From Candidatus Kuenenia stuttgartensis (GTDB lineage Bacteria > Planctomycetota > GCA-002687715 > CAIWVZ01): a stretch of DNA of 64,000 nucleotides. Positions 34,951-43,637 of the stretch are shown here, piece by piece. The stretch spans positions 21,018-85,017 of the forward strand of contig CAMARR010000005.1 of the NCBI GenBank assembly GCA_945860915.1, given 5' to 3'. Every line of letters begins with the position of its first letter. Positions within the stretch are counted from its first letter, which is position 1. Below the pieces are notes generated by a model. It had not been told where the DNA came from. It saw only the letters and a program-made list of their open reading frames with translations, and made no database searches. A program made the position numbers and the translations under genes.

Positions 34951-35837
34951 CTATCCTTCTGAAAGGCGCAGGGATCCGTGGTTACATCGATCCACTTCAC
35001 GCCCCGAAGCCCTGGATACTTGTCATCGACGTTGCGAAGCGAATCGAGCTTGCCGCGCACCGGAATCTCAATTGGGCCTAGCTCTGAGCCCGGGGCACTC
35101 CCCCATCGGACGTCGGTGCCTGACGCGAGTCGAATCGTGATCTCGGGGACGTCCCGTCGTCCAACGTTGGACACGTCGATTTCACACCCACGCAGAAGGG
35201 GAGCGATGCCATGATCGGGATGCGCGGAGAGTTCGCGAGCAACGGTTACTCCATGGAGGATCGGAGCAGCCGTGAATTTTGATCCCGGCTTGGGAATCAG
35301 CCCCGCCGCTGCCGGCGTGGCCCGGAGCACGTAGACAATTCCAGGCGGAACGCCGGCAGGCGTGTCTTCAAGCACAGTTCCTTCGCGATCAACGGTCAAA
35401 GTCCGTGAACGAACGTCCACACGTGCCAATGGCCGGCGCAAGACGAGATCAGCCTCGATGAAGTTGGGATAGCGCCTGCGAATGGCGGAGACGGATTCAA
35501 CCCACGGATGACCGGAGAGGACGTCTCGTAGTTCCGCCTCAAGTAGCGGATCGAGAATCGGCCGCGCCGGAAGGCCCTTACATCGTTGGCGGAGCTCTGA
35601 CGCAATCCGCTCGGGAGCCCACGTGGGCAGATCGCCAAAGCGAACCGCCGAAGGATCGACACGAAAGTGCTCAGAGAGAAGGAGGCGCGCCTTGACCAGA
35701 TGGATCACGACGCCAGTCAAAGCCACGATGAGAACAAGCAACAGGATTCCGGTCGCCTTCCCCTGGAAGAGGAAATCCGAGGTTCTGCGCCCCGCCTCAC
35801 GGAGGGACGACCATGTGTCGTTGCTCTCCTTAGCCAT
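34947..35837 (-). CDS. ftsQ: FtsQ/DivIB-like cell-division protein
   Basis: A 296-residue bitopic protein. A cytoplasmic N-terminus of about 28 residues and a single transmembrane helix (about 29-50, GILLLVLIVALTGVVIHLVKA) are followed by a POTRA-like segment containing the typical HPWVESVSAIRRRYPNFIEADLVLRRPLA. A beta domain then ends with GVKWIDVTTD, which resembles the FtsQ tail where FtsB/FtsL bind. FtsQ would join FtsL and FtsI in the septal complex, and both are encoded upstream in the same cluster. Sequence identity in this family is low, so the call leans on the POTRA pattern and context. It starts 94 bases after murB. Confidence 0.8.
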   Translation of the reverse strand: MAKESNDTWSSLREAGRRTSDFLFQGKATGILLLVLIVALTGVVIHLVKARLLLSEHFRVDPSAVRFGDLPTWAPERIASELRQRCKGLPARPILDPLLEAELRDVLSGHPWVESVSAIRRRYPNFIEADLVLRRPLARVDVRSRTLTVDREGTVLEDTPAGVPPGIVYVLRATPAAAGLIPKPGSKFTAAPILHGVTVARELSAHPDHGIAPLLRGCEIDVSNVGRRDVPEITIRLASGTDVRWGSAPGSELGPIEIPVRGKLDSLRNVDDKYPGLRGVKWIDVTTDPCAFQKDS

Positions 35838-35931
35838 TTCGCGTCAACTGCGATGTTGAATCGAGGACACCGGCCCTAGATTCCGGGACAACCCGAGTGC
35901 CCAACATGTGTCCGCGCGTCATGCGGGGACT

Positions 35932-36867
35932 CTATCCCCCACGCGACGACATCGAAAGTCGCGGCTCAGGCCAAATTACGACTTCCCGTTCGAGTTCGAT
36001 ACCGTGCTCGGCAAAGATCATCGCTTCTGCCCGCGCAATGAGTTGCCGGACGTCCTCGGCGGTCGCGCCACCATCGTTGTCAATGAAATTGCCATGGGTC
36101 GCCGTGATGCGCGCTTTGCCTACCGCGAGACCCTTGCAGCCGGCGTCCTCCGCGAGCTTGCCGGCCGAAACGCCGCTTTGCCCGTCAGGGTTCTTCCAAG
36201 TGCAACCGAAGTTCTTTTCCCGAGTCGGCTGCTTCTTGCTCTTATCCTTCGTGATCTCTCCAGCAGTCTTCTTCAGCTCAGCTGCATTGCCGGCGGCCAA
36301 ATCGAAGGTCGCCGAAACGATGACCGCCCCTTTCGGCAGGTGTGCTTCGCGGTAACCCATCTTCAAGTCACTCGCGAGAATCGTATGCAACTTCCCATCG
36401 GGCATGGCCACCACAACACTCTCAAGAACATCCGAAATCCAACCGTGACGCCCACCAGCATTCATCGCAACGGCGCCGCCGATCTGCGCCGGGATGCCCC
36501 CGAGTCCCTGCAGGCCAGCCAGTCCTTCACCCGTGGTCAATGCCACGGCTCTTTGAAGCGCGAAGCCTGCTCCAAGGGTCACCCGGGTATCTTTGATCCG
36601 GAACTCGTTCAGCTTCGATGGATGTATCACGACCTCGTCGCGAACCCCTCCGTCTGGAGCCACAAGATTGGACCCACCGCCAAGGACCTTCCAACCAACG
36701 CCTGCGGTCGAAAGCGCGAGAAGCAATTTGGCGGTGCCTTCGGCCGTCGCAGGCTCCGCGAACCATCGCGCGTCTCCCCCGATATCGATAGTCGTGTGCG
36801 GGGCGAGTCGCTCGTCAAACTTGAGCTCGAGCTCGAACCCCTGTGCCCAGGCGGGCAACTCCGTCAC
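35932..36867 (-). CDS. murB: UDP-N-acetylenolpyruvoylglucosamine reductase with Cys at the catalytic serine position
   Basis: A 311-residue flavoenzyme reducing UDP-GlcNAc-enolpyruvate to UDP-MurNAc. FAD-binding segments are HTTIDIGGDARW and VLGGGSNLVAPD, then GLGGIPAQIGGAVAMNAGG. The conserved GS(x)FKNP motif appears as FGCTWKNP, with Cys222 where most MurB proteins have the proton-donating Ser; Cys variants exist and are expected to work. The YR in MGYRE (172-173) and GWFIDN-like HGNFIDN segments indicate the type II family. It is coupled to the LysM gene by ATGA. Confidence 0.95.
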   Translation of the reverse strand: MTELPAWAQGFELELKFDERLAPHTTIDIGGDARWFAEPATAEGTAKLLLALSTAGVGWKVLGGGSNLVAPDGGVRDEVVIHPSKLNEFRIKDTRVTLGAGFALQRAVALTTGEGLAGLQGLGGIPAQIGGAVAMNAGGRHGWISDVLESVVVAMPDGKLHTILASDLKMGYREAHLPKGAVIVSATFDLAAGNAAELKKTAGEITKDKSKKQPTREKNFGCTWKNPDGQSGVSAGKLAEDAGCKGLAVGKARITATHGNFIDNDGGATAEDVRQLIARAEAMIFAEHGIELEREVVIWPEPRLSMSSRGG

Positions 36868-37370
36868 GAACGGGGACCTGCCGTCGATGAGGACTTCTTC
36901 TGAGCCGTCTTCTTGACGGGGGGCGGCGGTGTTGACTTCTGTTTCGCCGCAGGAACGACCAGTTTCATTCCGATCCTAAGAGCACGATCATTTACATCGG
37001 GGTTGAGCGCTGCAATCTTGCCCGCCTGTGCCGACGACCCGAGCAAGCGCTTTGCGATGCGGGCGTATGTGTCACCCGAGCGCACCTCATATATGGAGGT
37101 CTTGGGTAACACGACTGGCCGCGACTCCGCTTCGCGTAGCGCGGGCGGTTGCCGGGTACGGTAGCTTCCGCGCGCAATCTCATCGTAGTTCACCACTACA
37201 GGTTGAGGTGGATTAGCTGGAAAAGGTGGTGGAGTATCAAGGACAGGTGCTGCGGTCGCGCCCTTGGAGCCCGGCGCGGCAAGCGTGTCTTCCGAACGAA
37301 AGATCGCAACACCGATCAATACGACGATTAGCGTCAGCACGACTCCAACTGCGATTCTCTCAGGATTCAT
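36864..37370 (-). CDS. Membrane-anchored LysM-domain protein
   Basis: A 168-residue protein. The N-terminal membrane anchor (about 6-24, IAVGVVLTLIVVLIGVAIF) is followed by a Pro-rich periplasmic linker, and a single LysM domain at about 93-139 (YEVRSGDTYARIAKRLLGSS, then NPDVNDRALRIGMKLVVP). The tail is basic and Pro/Lys-rich. LysM binds glycan chains of peptidoglycan, so the protein should sit at the inner membrane touching the wall. The ATG at 37370 overlaps the stop of the 89-codon gene (ATGA), and its own stop overlaps murB. A longer frame from 37475 was rejected for that reason. It may help place division or wall enzymes. Confidence 0.88.
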   Translation of the reverse strand: MNPERIAVGVVLTLIVVLIGVAIFRSEDTLAAPGSKGATAAPVLDTPPPFPANPPQPVVVNYDEIARGSYRTRQPPALREAESRPVVLPKTSIYEVRSGDTYARIAKRLLGSSAQAGKIAALNPDVNDRALRIGMKLVVPAAKQKSTPPPPVKKTAQKKSSSTAGPRS

Positions 37371-37636
37371 GACGGCACTCCGGGGCTCACTGGCGTGAAT
37401 GGCCCGACACGGTGTAAGATGAGCGGCCCGGCCGGTACTGCCGAGTCGGGAATTGCCAGGAAGGCGCCGCAGCAAGGGTCGCGATGCCGGAGGCTCGAAC
37501 CTCCGCTGATGGTTTGCGCGATATGCCAGGTGTCGTACAGAGAGTCACGACCCTTCACTGCGACGGCTTCCGGTGTTTGGTTCAACGTCAGCTCATACAG
37601 AGCGACGATTGGATTTGTTTCTGATTGGATCCTCAC
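37367..37636 (-). CDS. Uncharacterised 89-residue protein between ftsW and the LysM gene
   Basis: The GTG start at 37636 overlaps the ftsW stop as GTGA, and its stop overlaps the LysM-gene start as ATGA. That double coupling is the main reason to regard it as real. The product is small, without a signal peptide or clear membrane helix. It contains LYELTLNQTPEAVAVKGRD, a Cys-Cys pair in HRDPCCGAFLAIP and a Pro-rich end. I do not recognise it. A soluble accessory protein of septal or lateral wall synthesis is conceivable from position only. Confidence 0.65.
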   Translation of the reverse strand: MRIQSETNPIVALYELTLNQTPEAVAVKGRDSLYDTWHIAQTISGGSSLRHRDPCCGAFLAIPDSAVPAGPLILHRVGPFTPVSPGVPS

Positions 37637-38844
37637 AGGAGCGACTCTCCGAGTGGTCCAAGCTGTTCAATCTCGCGAGACGGTTCTGGATCAACCTTGG
37701 CGCTTTCGCCCGATGAAGCGATTGCGCACTGTTCACCTTCGTGCGCGACTCTGAGCAGCAGCCCAATCGCCCCACCAAGAACAAGCAGCGACGACCCACC
37801 ATACGAGACGAATGGAAGGTTGATGCCCTTGGGTGGAACGAGTCCAGTCGCGACCATCAGATTGAAGATCGCCTGCATCGCGATGCACAACGTGACTCCG
37901 AAGGCGATACCGAACCCGACACGATTCTTCGCACGTTGAGCGATGCGCCATCCTGCATGAAACAGCACGATGTAGGCGACGACGAGCATGAGAACACCAA
38001 TCAGGCCCAACTGTTCACCGATTGCAGCGACAATGAAGTCATTGTGGATCTTGGGGACGAAACCCAATTGTGACTGACCTTCCCCAAGACCGGTGCCGAA
38101 GAGCCCACCGGTTCGCATTGCATCGAGCCCGGCCCTCACTTGATCGTGTGCACTTCCGCTAGCAGACGCATATCCCTGAAGCCGACGGCTTACATAGTCG
38201 AAGCTGCCCATCTGCCAAGCAACGACACCAACGACGCCCAGACCGACGATTGAGGTCAAAGCTAGGTACCAGAACCGTGCGCCGCATGCCCAGAGAAGGC
38301 CTACACCGAGCGCAAAGAGGAAGGCCGTCGTCCCCATGTCCTTTTCTAGGATCACGAGAACGCAGGTTCCAAGGACTAGTCCCATACCGGGTAGAAAGCC
38401 GTTGCGGAAGTCGGAAAGAGTACGAGCGCGCGTGGCGGCCCATGCTGAACAGGCGATAACCAGAGTGATCTTCGCGACCTCCGACGGTTGAAAGTGGAAT
38501 CCGCCGGGCAACGCGATCCAGCGCTTGGCGCCAAGCTGAACGCTGCCGACGACGAGCACCAAGGCAAGCAACCCCCACGTCACGAAGATCCAGGCTTTCC
38601 ATCGCTCCGCAATCCAATCGATTGGAACACGCGCGGCAATGAATGCGATCAAGATCCCGACCGAAGCGTACTTAACCTGCTTGTATGCAAATGCGTAGGG
38701 ATCCGCAGCTGTGGTCTCGGGTCCTGTAGACACTGACCCGATCATGATGATTCCAAGCAACGTCAAGATCGTCGAGATGAGGATCACGGAGGTTGCCGGT
38801 CGCAGCACTCCATCGCGCTCGAGGTATTGTCTGATATCAGGCAT
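37633..38844 (-). CDS. ftsW: FtsW/RodA SEDS-family peptidoglycan glycosyltransferase
   Basis: A 403-residue polytopic SEDS protein that polymerises lipid II with its partner class B PBP (FtsI, encoded upstream). About ten helices are seen. The conserved ALPGGFHFQPSEVAKI segment, VILEKDMGTTAFLF, and GLGEGQSQLGFVPKIHNDFIVAAIGEQLG then GINLPFVSYGGSSLL match FtsW/RodA. The catalytic acidic position in loop 4 fits the KIHNDFI region. The ATG at 38844 overlaps the murF stop by eight bases; the frame could also open at 38883, but that is inside murF. Confidence 0.95.
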   Translation of the reverse strand: MPDIRQYLERDGVLRPATSVILISTILTLLGIIMIGSVSTGPETTAADPYAFAYKQVKYASVGILIAFIAARVPIDWIAERWKAWIFVTWGLLALVLVVGSVQLGAKRWIALPGGFHFQPSEVAKITLVIACSAWAATRARTLSDFRNGFLPGMGLVLGTCVLVILEKDMGTTAFLFALGVGLLWACGARFWYLALTSIVGLGVVGVVAWQMGSFDYVSRRLQGYASASGSAHDQVRAGLDAMRTGGLFGTGLGEGQSQLGFVPKIHNDFIVAAIGEQLGLIGVLMLVVAYIVLFHAGWRIAQRAKNRVGFGIAFGVTLCIAMQAIFNLMVATGLVPPKGINLPFVSYGGSSLLVLGGAIGLLLRVAHEGEQCAIASSGESAKVDPEPSREIEQLGPLGESLL

Positions 38845-40168
38845 GGGTGCTGCACTCCAAGAGAGTCTCGAGGGCGATCCCACGGGACGCCTTTATCAAT
38901 ACCGTTCCACCACTGCGGAGCAGTTCGGAGAAGCTCGTTTGGGCTTCAGATGTCGTCGCAAACGCCTTGACCGGCCGGCCGTATCCGCGAGCAAAATCCT
39001 CCGCGAATCTCCCGACCCAGATCACGTCTGAGATACCGCAGTTCCTCGCCTCGCGACCAAGCTCCTCGTGGGCGGCGGATGATGCGTCTCCGAGCTCGCG
39101 CATTTCCCCGAGGACTGCGGCCTTACGGCCGGATCGGGTAGCTAGGTCAGCCAAGGACGCCTGCGCTGACAGCGGGTTTGAGTTATAGCAGTCAACAAGG
39201 ACGGTAGAGGTTCCAATCGTCCGCTGCTCGCCTCGAAGTGGTGCTGGAGTCAACGCGGATGCCGCTTGAATCAACTCGTTATTGGACACGCCCTCAAGAT
39301 GCGCGACGGTTGCCGCAAGCAAGAGGTTAGATCGCTGCCAATCGAAGGCTAGCGAGCTCTCCACAGTCGATCCCGAAGGCAATCTGACTCCAACTCCACG
39401 TGGAGAATCCAAGATCTGTCCACGATAGTCTGCGCCTTCTCGGAAACCGATGCGAATCACCTCGACGTGGCTCGGAAAGCGGACGTGTCGCAGTGGCTCG
39501 CTGTCGAAGTTCACATACGCGCAACCTCCGGGTGGGAGCGCGCGAACGGCTTCCATTTCCTCGTCGAGGACTCCACAAAGATCGCCGAATCCTTCGAGAT
39601 GCTCAGCGCCGATCGAAGTGACGACGACGGCATGGGGGCGGACAAGTCGCGCAAGTGGCGCCAACTCGCCTGGGTGATTCGTGCCGATCTCAGCAACCAC
39701 GCGCCGTGTTCCACTCTCGATACAAGCCAAAGTAGCTGGCACACCGATATTGTTGTTGAAAGATGCCTTCGACGCGACGAGTGGGCCGAGTGGCGCGAGG
39801 AGTTTAGCGAGCATCTCTTTGCATGTAGTCTTGCCGGCACTACCCGCGATGGCAATGACTCGGGCCTGGGTTCTTGATCGAACGGCCCGCGCAATATGAG
39901 CCAGTACTTCATACGGATCCGCAACCCGGAGCGTCTCCGCCGGAAGATTGGGACCTGCTTGCGAAAATGCCGCGAGAGCACCTCGCTCCAGCGCTTCCGC
40001 GACGAACTTGCGACCGTCGAAGCGGTCGCCCTGAATCGCAACGAAGACATCGCCGGCCAAAAGCGTTCGCGAGTCCGTCGACATTCCGGTGACTTGCGCT
40101 CGGGCGAGTGCGGGAGGGCACGAAACTCCAGCGCGGAGGCAAACTTCGGCGAATGGAATCGGGATCAC
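38837..40168 (-). CDS. murF: UDP-MurNAc-tripeptide D-Ala-D-Ala ligase
   Basis: A 443-residue Mur ligase with all three domains. The N-terminal UDP-binding domain has MSTDSRTLLAGDVFVAIQG. The central ATPase has an intact P-loop GSAGKTTCKEM, then FNNNIGVPATL and EIGTNHPGELAPLA, which are MurF-specific. The C-terminal domain has VDCYNSNPLSAQASLADLA and LGEMRELG. It should attach D-Ala-D-Ala to the muramyl tripeptide. The start overlaps the MurE-like gene by four bases (ATGA). In contrast to that neighbour, every nucleotide-binding residue I can check is present. Confidence 0.96.
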   Translation of the reverse strand: MIPIPFAEVCLRAGVSCPPALARAQVTGMSTDSRTLLAGDVFVAIQGDRFDGRKFVAEALERGALAAFSQAGPNLPAETLRVADPYEVLAHIARAVRSRTQARVIAIAGSAGKTTCKEMLAKLLAPLGPLVASKASFNNNIGVPATLACIESGTRRVVAEIGTNHPGELAPLARLVRPHAVVVTSIGAEHLEGFGDLCGVLDEEMEAVRALPPGGCAYVNFDSEPLRHVRFPSHVEVIRIGFREGADYRGQILDSPRGVGVRLPSGSTVESSLAFDWQRSNLLLAATVAHLEGVSNNELIQAASALTPAPLRGEQRTIGTSTVLVDCYNSNPLSAQASLADLATRSGRKAAVLGEMRELGDASSAAHEELGREARNCGISDVIWVGRFAEDFARGYGRPVKAFATTSEAQTSFSELLRSGGTVLIKASRGIALETLLECSTHA

Positions 40169-41319
40169 GCGAGGACCCCCGCACCCAACATATCGCGAAT
40201 GATCGCACGATCATCGCAGGGGACGAGCCGATCTCCGACTTCCAACACGTCTGCGTGAACACCGAGGCCGACGATCAGGACAGCATCGCCGGCCCTCGCT
40301 GCAGACAAAGCCATGCGCAGCGCACGTGCTCGATCGAACTCGATTTCGCAATGCACGACGTCGGCTAGACCATCGACCATTTCGAGTGCAAGGCGACCAG
40401 GGTCTTCCGATCGTGAATGAGACACCGTGAGCCACGTCATGTCGCAATTCGCTGTCGCGATGGATGCGAGCTTCGAGCGCGATGCGCCATCTCGATCACC
40501 CTCGACGCCGAGGACCGCAAATACACGACGCGCACCGCATTCTCTAAGGTCGTTAATCGCAGACTTGAGCGCGGCGGGCGAGCGTGCGTCGTCAATGAAA
40601 GCCGCGACCGGCCCTTCGACAACCTGCTCCATTGCGCCGTGAATTCCTCGCACGCGCGCGAGCGCATCGAGCGCAGCGACCAGCGGTATACCCGTTGCGA
40701 GCGCGAATGCCAACGCGCCGAGTGACTCGCGCACTGCTCTGAGGCCGGGTCGCCGAATAGTCAACGTGCCGTCCCCAAGAGGAGTCGTCACTTCAAGTTC
40801 CATTCCGTCAAATCCGCGACGACGAACGACCGCGCGCACGTCGGCTGCGGCATTAAGACCATAGGTCACAACTCGCGCGCGAAGCGCTGATGCGACGGTC
40901 CGAGGCAACCGTGCTTCGGACGGAAGCACCACCACGCCCGTGCCGCGAACTCGCCGAGCGAGCGCTGCGAGAGGTGCAGCATCAAGTGAACAATCGGCGG
41001 ATCCGACGACGAGCGCCCCGAAATCCAAGATGCCCGCGCCCGAACGCGCCCACGAGGGCGTCGCGTCGATGATTGCAACCTGCCGACCCTCTACGTACGC
41101 AGCCGCGAGGGCGCGTTGCGTACGCAACGCGTCATGCGAATGACGCGGAGCCTCGCCTGCCACGCCTTCTCGCGCCGCGAAGTGGATCGTAGGCGTGTCA
41201 CACGCATCCAGCACGGACTTCGCAAGCCAGCTTAGTCCACGGCCTCCCCCATTGGACCACACTGCCGCAATCTGCGGATGGGGACGATCGATTGGACTGA
41301 GGATGCGGGACTTGGGCAT
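40165..41319 (-). CDS. Degenerate MurE-like protein (probable pseudoenzyme)
   Basis: A 384-residue protein that follows the central and C-terminal domains of MurE but lacks the N-terminal UDP-binding domain. Where MurE has GTNGKTT, this reads VWSNGGGRGLSWL (20-32), with no P-loop lysine. Other MurE landmarks are recognisable but altered: RFNVYNAL-like PGLRAVRESLGALA (191-204), GRME-like IHGAMEQV (226-233), DYAHTPDAL as IDDARSPAAL (242-251), GGDRD as VEGDRD (272-277), DNPRxEDP as SHSRSEDP (300-307) and GKGHE as GLGVHAD (351-357). The frame is uninterrupted, lies three bases after ftsI and is coupled to murF. Loss of ATP-binding residues argues against ligase activity; a structural or regulatory role is more likely. 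Confidence 0.8.
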   Translation of the reverse strand: MPKSRILSPIDRPHPQIAAVWSNGGGRGLSWLAKSVLDACDTPTIHFAAREGVAGEAPRHSHDALRTQRALAAAYVEGRQVAIIDATPSWARSGAGILDFGALVVGSADCSLDAAPLAALARRVRGTGVVVLPSEARLPRTVASALRARVVTYGLNAAADVRAVVRRRGFDGMELEVTTPLGDGTLTIRRPGLRAVRESLGALAFALATGIPLVAALDALARVRGIHGAMEQVVEGPVAAFIDDARSPAALKSAINDLRECGARRVFAVLGVEGDRDGASRSKLASIATANCDMTWLTVSHSRSEDPGRLALEMVDGLADVVHCEIEFDRARALRMALSAARAGDAVLIVGLGVHADVLEVGDRLVPCDDRAIIRDMLGAGVLA

Positions 41320-41322
41320 GAT

Positions 41323-43350
41323 TCAGCGTGGCCTTGCGCTCGCGTTGATGGCTCTGTTCTCACGATCCGGTGGGACGCCCAGAATCTCGAGAGTCCGTTC
41401 GATGACGTTGCGGGCGACCGGTGCCGACACGACACCACCTGTGTATCCCTTGCCGGTGCGAATGACTCGATGGAACACAGTGCACACGACAATGCGGGGA
41501 TTAGAGGCGGGAGCGACACCGCAGAACCATGTGTTGTAGGCAGAACCACGGGGCGTGTCCTTGTCCGCGTACTGTGCTGTGCCGGTCTTCCCGAGCATCG
41601 TGTACTTCTGCGAGAATCCCGTCCTGTGGGCGGTGCCCCGCGGATTCTCGATGACCTGCCGCATACCTTCGACAACATAGTCAAGAGTCGTCTTCGAAAC
41701 GACATCTCGATCGACTCTGAGAGGCGGAGTCACGACATTGTTGTCGTACTTGATGTTCTTGATGATCGTCGGAGAGACGCGGTCGCCACCCGTGGCAAAG
41801 ACCGTGTAAGTCGTCGCGAGATGGAGCGGCGAGAGTCGAAGCTCATAGCCTCGCGGAAATGAAACGCCTGCGCCTGACTGGGTGGCCGCTGAAACACCAC
41901 TGCCGCGCTGCGATGTCTGCGGCGTGTACCAGCCGGCGGTCTCCTGCGGGAGGCCCGAGCCAGGACGGCCACGAATCTTGAAACGACCGAAGGCGTCAAA
42001 GAGCCCAGGGAGGCCGAGCCTTTGGAGCCCAATGCGGGTCGCTCCGACATTCGACGAACGCCAGATGATCTCCTGCGCAGTGAGCGGAGACGGGTTCGGA
42101 GAATACTCCGTTACCGTTCGACCAAGAAAGAACTCGGTGCCGTCGGCACCGCCACATTCGAAGCGTTCCGTTTCGGAGATCACACCACGCTCTAAAGCGG
42201 TCGAAATCACGACCGGCTTGATTGTCGAGCCGGGCTCATACGAATCGGATGCGGCACCGAGCTGAAGTCGATCAGCGCGGAAATCTTTGGCGTACGGTGT
42301 CGTGGAAGGCCAAGTTGCAATTCCAAGGATCTCGCCGGTGTGGGCGTCGAGAACTACGGTCGAGGCCTTCGCGCAGGGGAATTCTTTCGCCTGCTTCTCC
42401 ATCTCGTCGAGCAAAGCGCGTTGGATTTCGGCATCGATGGTCAGAGTAACGTCACCACCTTGAATCGGCTCTGTCGCAAAGGCGAGTTCGCTACGAAACG
42501 GAGTGTTAAGGCCGTCTCGCTCTTCGAGAATTTGGCCAGGCTTGCCTTCGAGAACGCGATCGAGCTGCCACTCCATGCCCGATCGTCCTGCCACGCGTCC
42601 ACCGTCGCGAGGGTTGGGCGATTCGGCAACGATGCCGAGGACCTGCGCGGTCGCGGCGCCCCACGTATACTCCCGGAACACGACGTCATCAAACATGAAG
42701 CCGCGCCATTCCAACTGGGCATCAAGTTCTTCGCGTGCGCGGAACGCCTCAAGAAGGTGGCGACGGGCAGTCGGGCTGACATCACGCGCGAGGACAACTT
42801 CGCGAAGCAACTTCCCCGTTGCCGCATCGTGCGTTGTTTGCAAACGCTTCTGGAGGTCGGCCTGATTGAATTTGATTCCCTCAGCGCGAAGGAGTGATGG
42901 CAGGACGGCCATGATGTCTGCCTTGACCTTTTCCATCTTGGCGATGGCCTTGCGTTCCGAGCGAGTGGGCTCGGTGTCCCCGCGTTCACGAATGGCGGCG
43001 AGAATAGGAGTCGGGTCGTATCGCGACGGATCAAAAAGAATGCGATGCTTCCATGCGGAAACGGCGATCTCGCGACCGCTACGGTCGTAGATCGTGCCCC
43101 GGTGGGGTCTTGCCTCCATCGGAACTGCCACGCGCATCGGTCGGCTCTCGGCGGCGAGGAGGCGAGACTGCGGTGGGTTGGCCTTGGGCTCGTGTCGCGC
43201 AATAGCGCAAGCCTTTGCCTCAATTCCAAAGACATGAAGCCATGTCGCGCGCACCCCGACCAGCCCGAAAAGGCTGAGCACGATGAAGCTGAGCCACATT
43301 GACCCCCGCTGCGGGATTCCGGACACGTCGTGGTCGAGGCCCTCGCTCAT
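41323..43350 (-). CDS. ftsI: Penicillin-binding protein, FtsI-like transpeptidase
   Basis: A 675-residue class B PBP. The short cytoplasmic start and membrane helix (about 18-40) are followed by the pedestal domain beginning HRGTIYDRSGREIAVS. The transpeptidase has SxxK STIK (375-378), SxN SSN (432-434) and KTGT (588-591), so the active site is complete. It is longer than enteric FtsI because of an insertion at about 110-215 in the pedestal (ERGDTEPTRSERKAIAKMEK...). It should crosslink septal peptidoglycan with FtsW. The start overlaps ftsL (ATGA), and the MurE-like gene starts three bases after its stop. Confidence 0.95.
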   Translation of the reverse strand: MSEGLDHDVSGIPQRGSMWLSFIVLSLFGLVGVRATWLHVFGIEAKACAIARHEPKANPPQSRLLAAESRPMRVAVPMEARPHRGTIYDRSGREIAVSAWKHRILFDPSRYDPTPILAAIRERGDTEPTRSERKAIAKMEKVKADIMAVLPSLLRAEGIKFNQADLQKRLQTTHDAATGKLLREVVLARDVSPTARRHLLEAFRAREELDAQLEWRGFMFDDVVFREYTWGAATAQVLGIVAESPNPRDGGRVAGRSGMEWQLDRVLEGKPGQILEERDGLNTPFRSELAFATEPIQGGDVTLTIDAEIQRALLDEMEKQAKEFPCAKASTVVLDAHTGEILGIATWPSTTPYAKDFRADRLQLGAASDSYEPGSTIKPVVISTALERGVISETERFECGGADGTEFFLGRTVTEYSPNPSPLTAQEIIWRSSNVGATRIGLQRLGLPGLFDAFGRFKIRGRPGSGLPQETAGWYTPQTSQRGSGVSAATQSGAGVSFPRGYELRLSPLHLATTYTVFATGGDRVSPTIIKNIKYDNNVVTPPLRVDRDVVSKTTLDYVVEGMRQVIENPRGTAHRTGFSQKYTMLGKTGTAQYADKDTPRGSAYNTWFCGVAPASNPRIVVCTVFHRVIRTGKGYTGGVVSAPVARNVIERTLEILGVPPDRENRAINASARPR

Positions 43351-43637
43351 TGCCCCGCCCCAGGAATGGAAACACGGTTGCGCGGAAACGCATAGGTAAC
43401 CGGCATTCGGACTGACGGGACTTTGAGCGCGATGGCCGACGCCTTGAGTGCCGGTGCTGCAGTCAGGACCGCGACCTTCGCCGCCAACGCACGGTTCTCG
43501 TTGCCGAGATGGGCAACTTCGTCCGCTAGCAGTGCAACGCGATAGCGAATTCGCTGAGCCTCACACTGCCGATGGACCGCGAGCGCAGCCATACCGGCAA
43601 CCATGATGCACGCGATCAACGTAAGTTGGAGTTTCAT
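43347..43637 (-). CDS. ftsL: FtsL-like bitopic division protein
   Basis: A 96-residue protein with one N-terminal transmembrane helix (about 4-21, QLTLIACIMVAGMAALAV). A coiled-coil-like stretch with leucines at heptad spacing follows (YRVALLADEVAHLGNENRALAAKVAVLTA), then a short tail. That is the FtsL plan, in the FtsL position between rsmH and ftsI, with ATGA overlaps on both sides. FtsL joins FtsQ and activates FtsWI. The family has little sequence conservation, so the call combines topology and gene order. Confidence 0.85.
   Translation of the reverse strand: MKLQLTLIACIMVAGMAALAVHRQCEAQRIRYRVALLADEVAHLGNENRALAAKVAVLTAAPALKASAIALKVPSVRMPVTYAFPRNRVSIPGAGQ

Noticed and set aside
35908..36903. 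A 331-codon open frame on the plus strand opposite murB
   Set aside because: It is antisense to a clear murB with flavin motifs and translational coupling; its product is Arg/His-rich with no domain, as expected from the reverse of a GC-rich gene.
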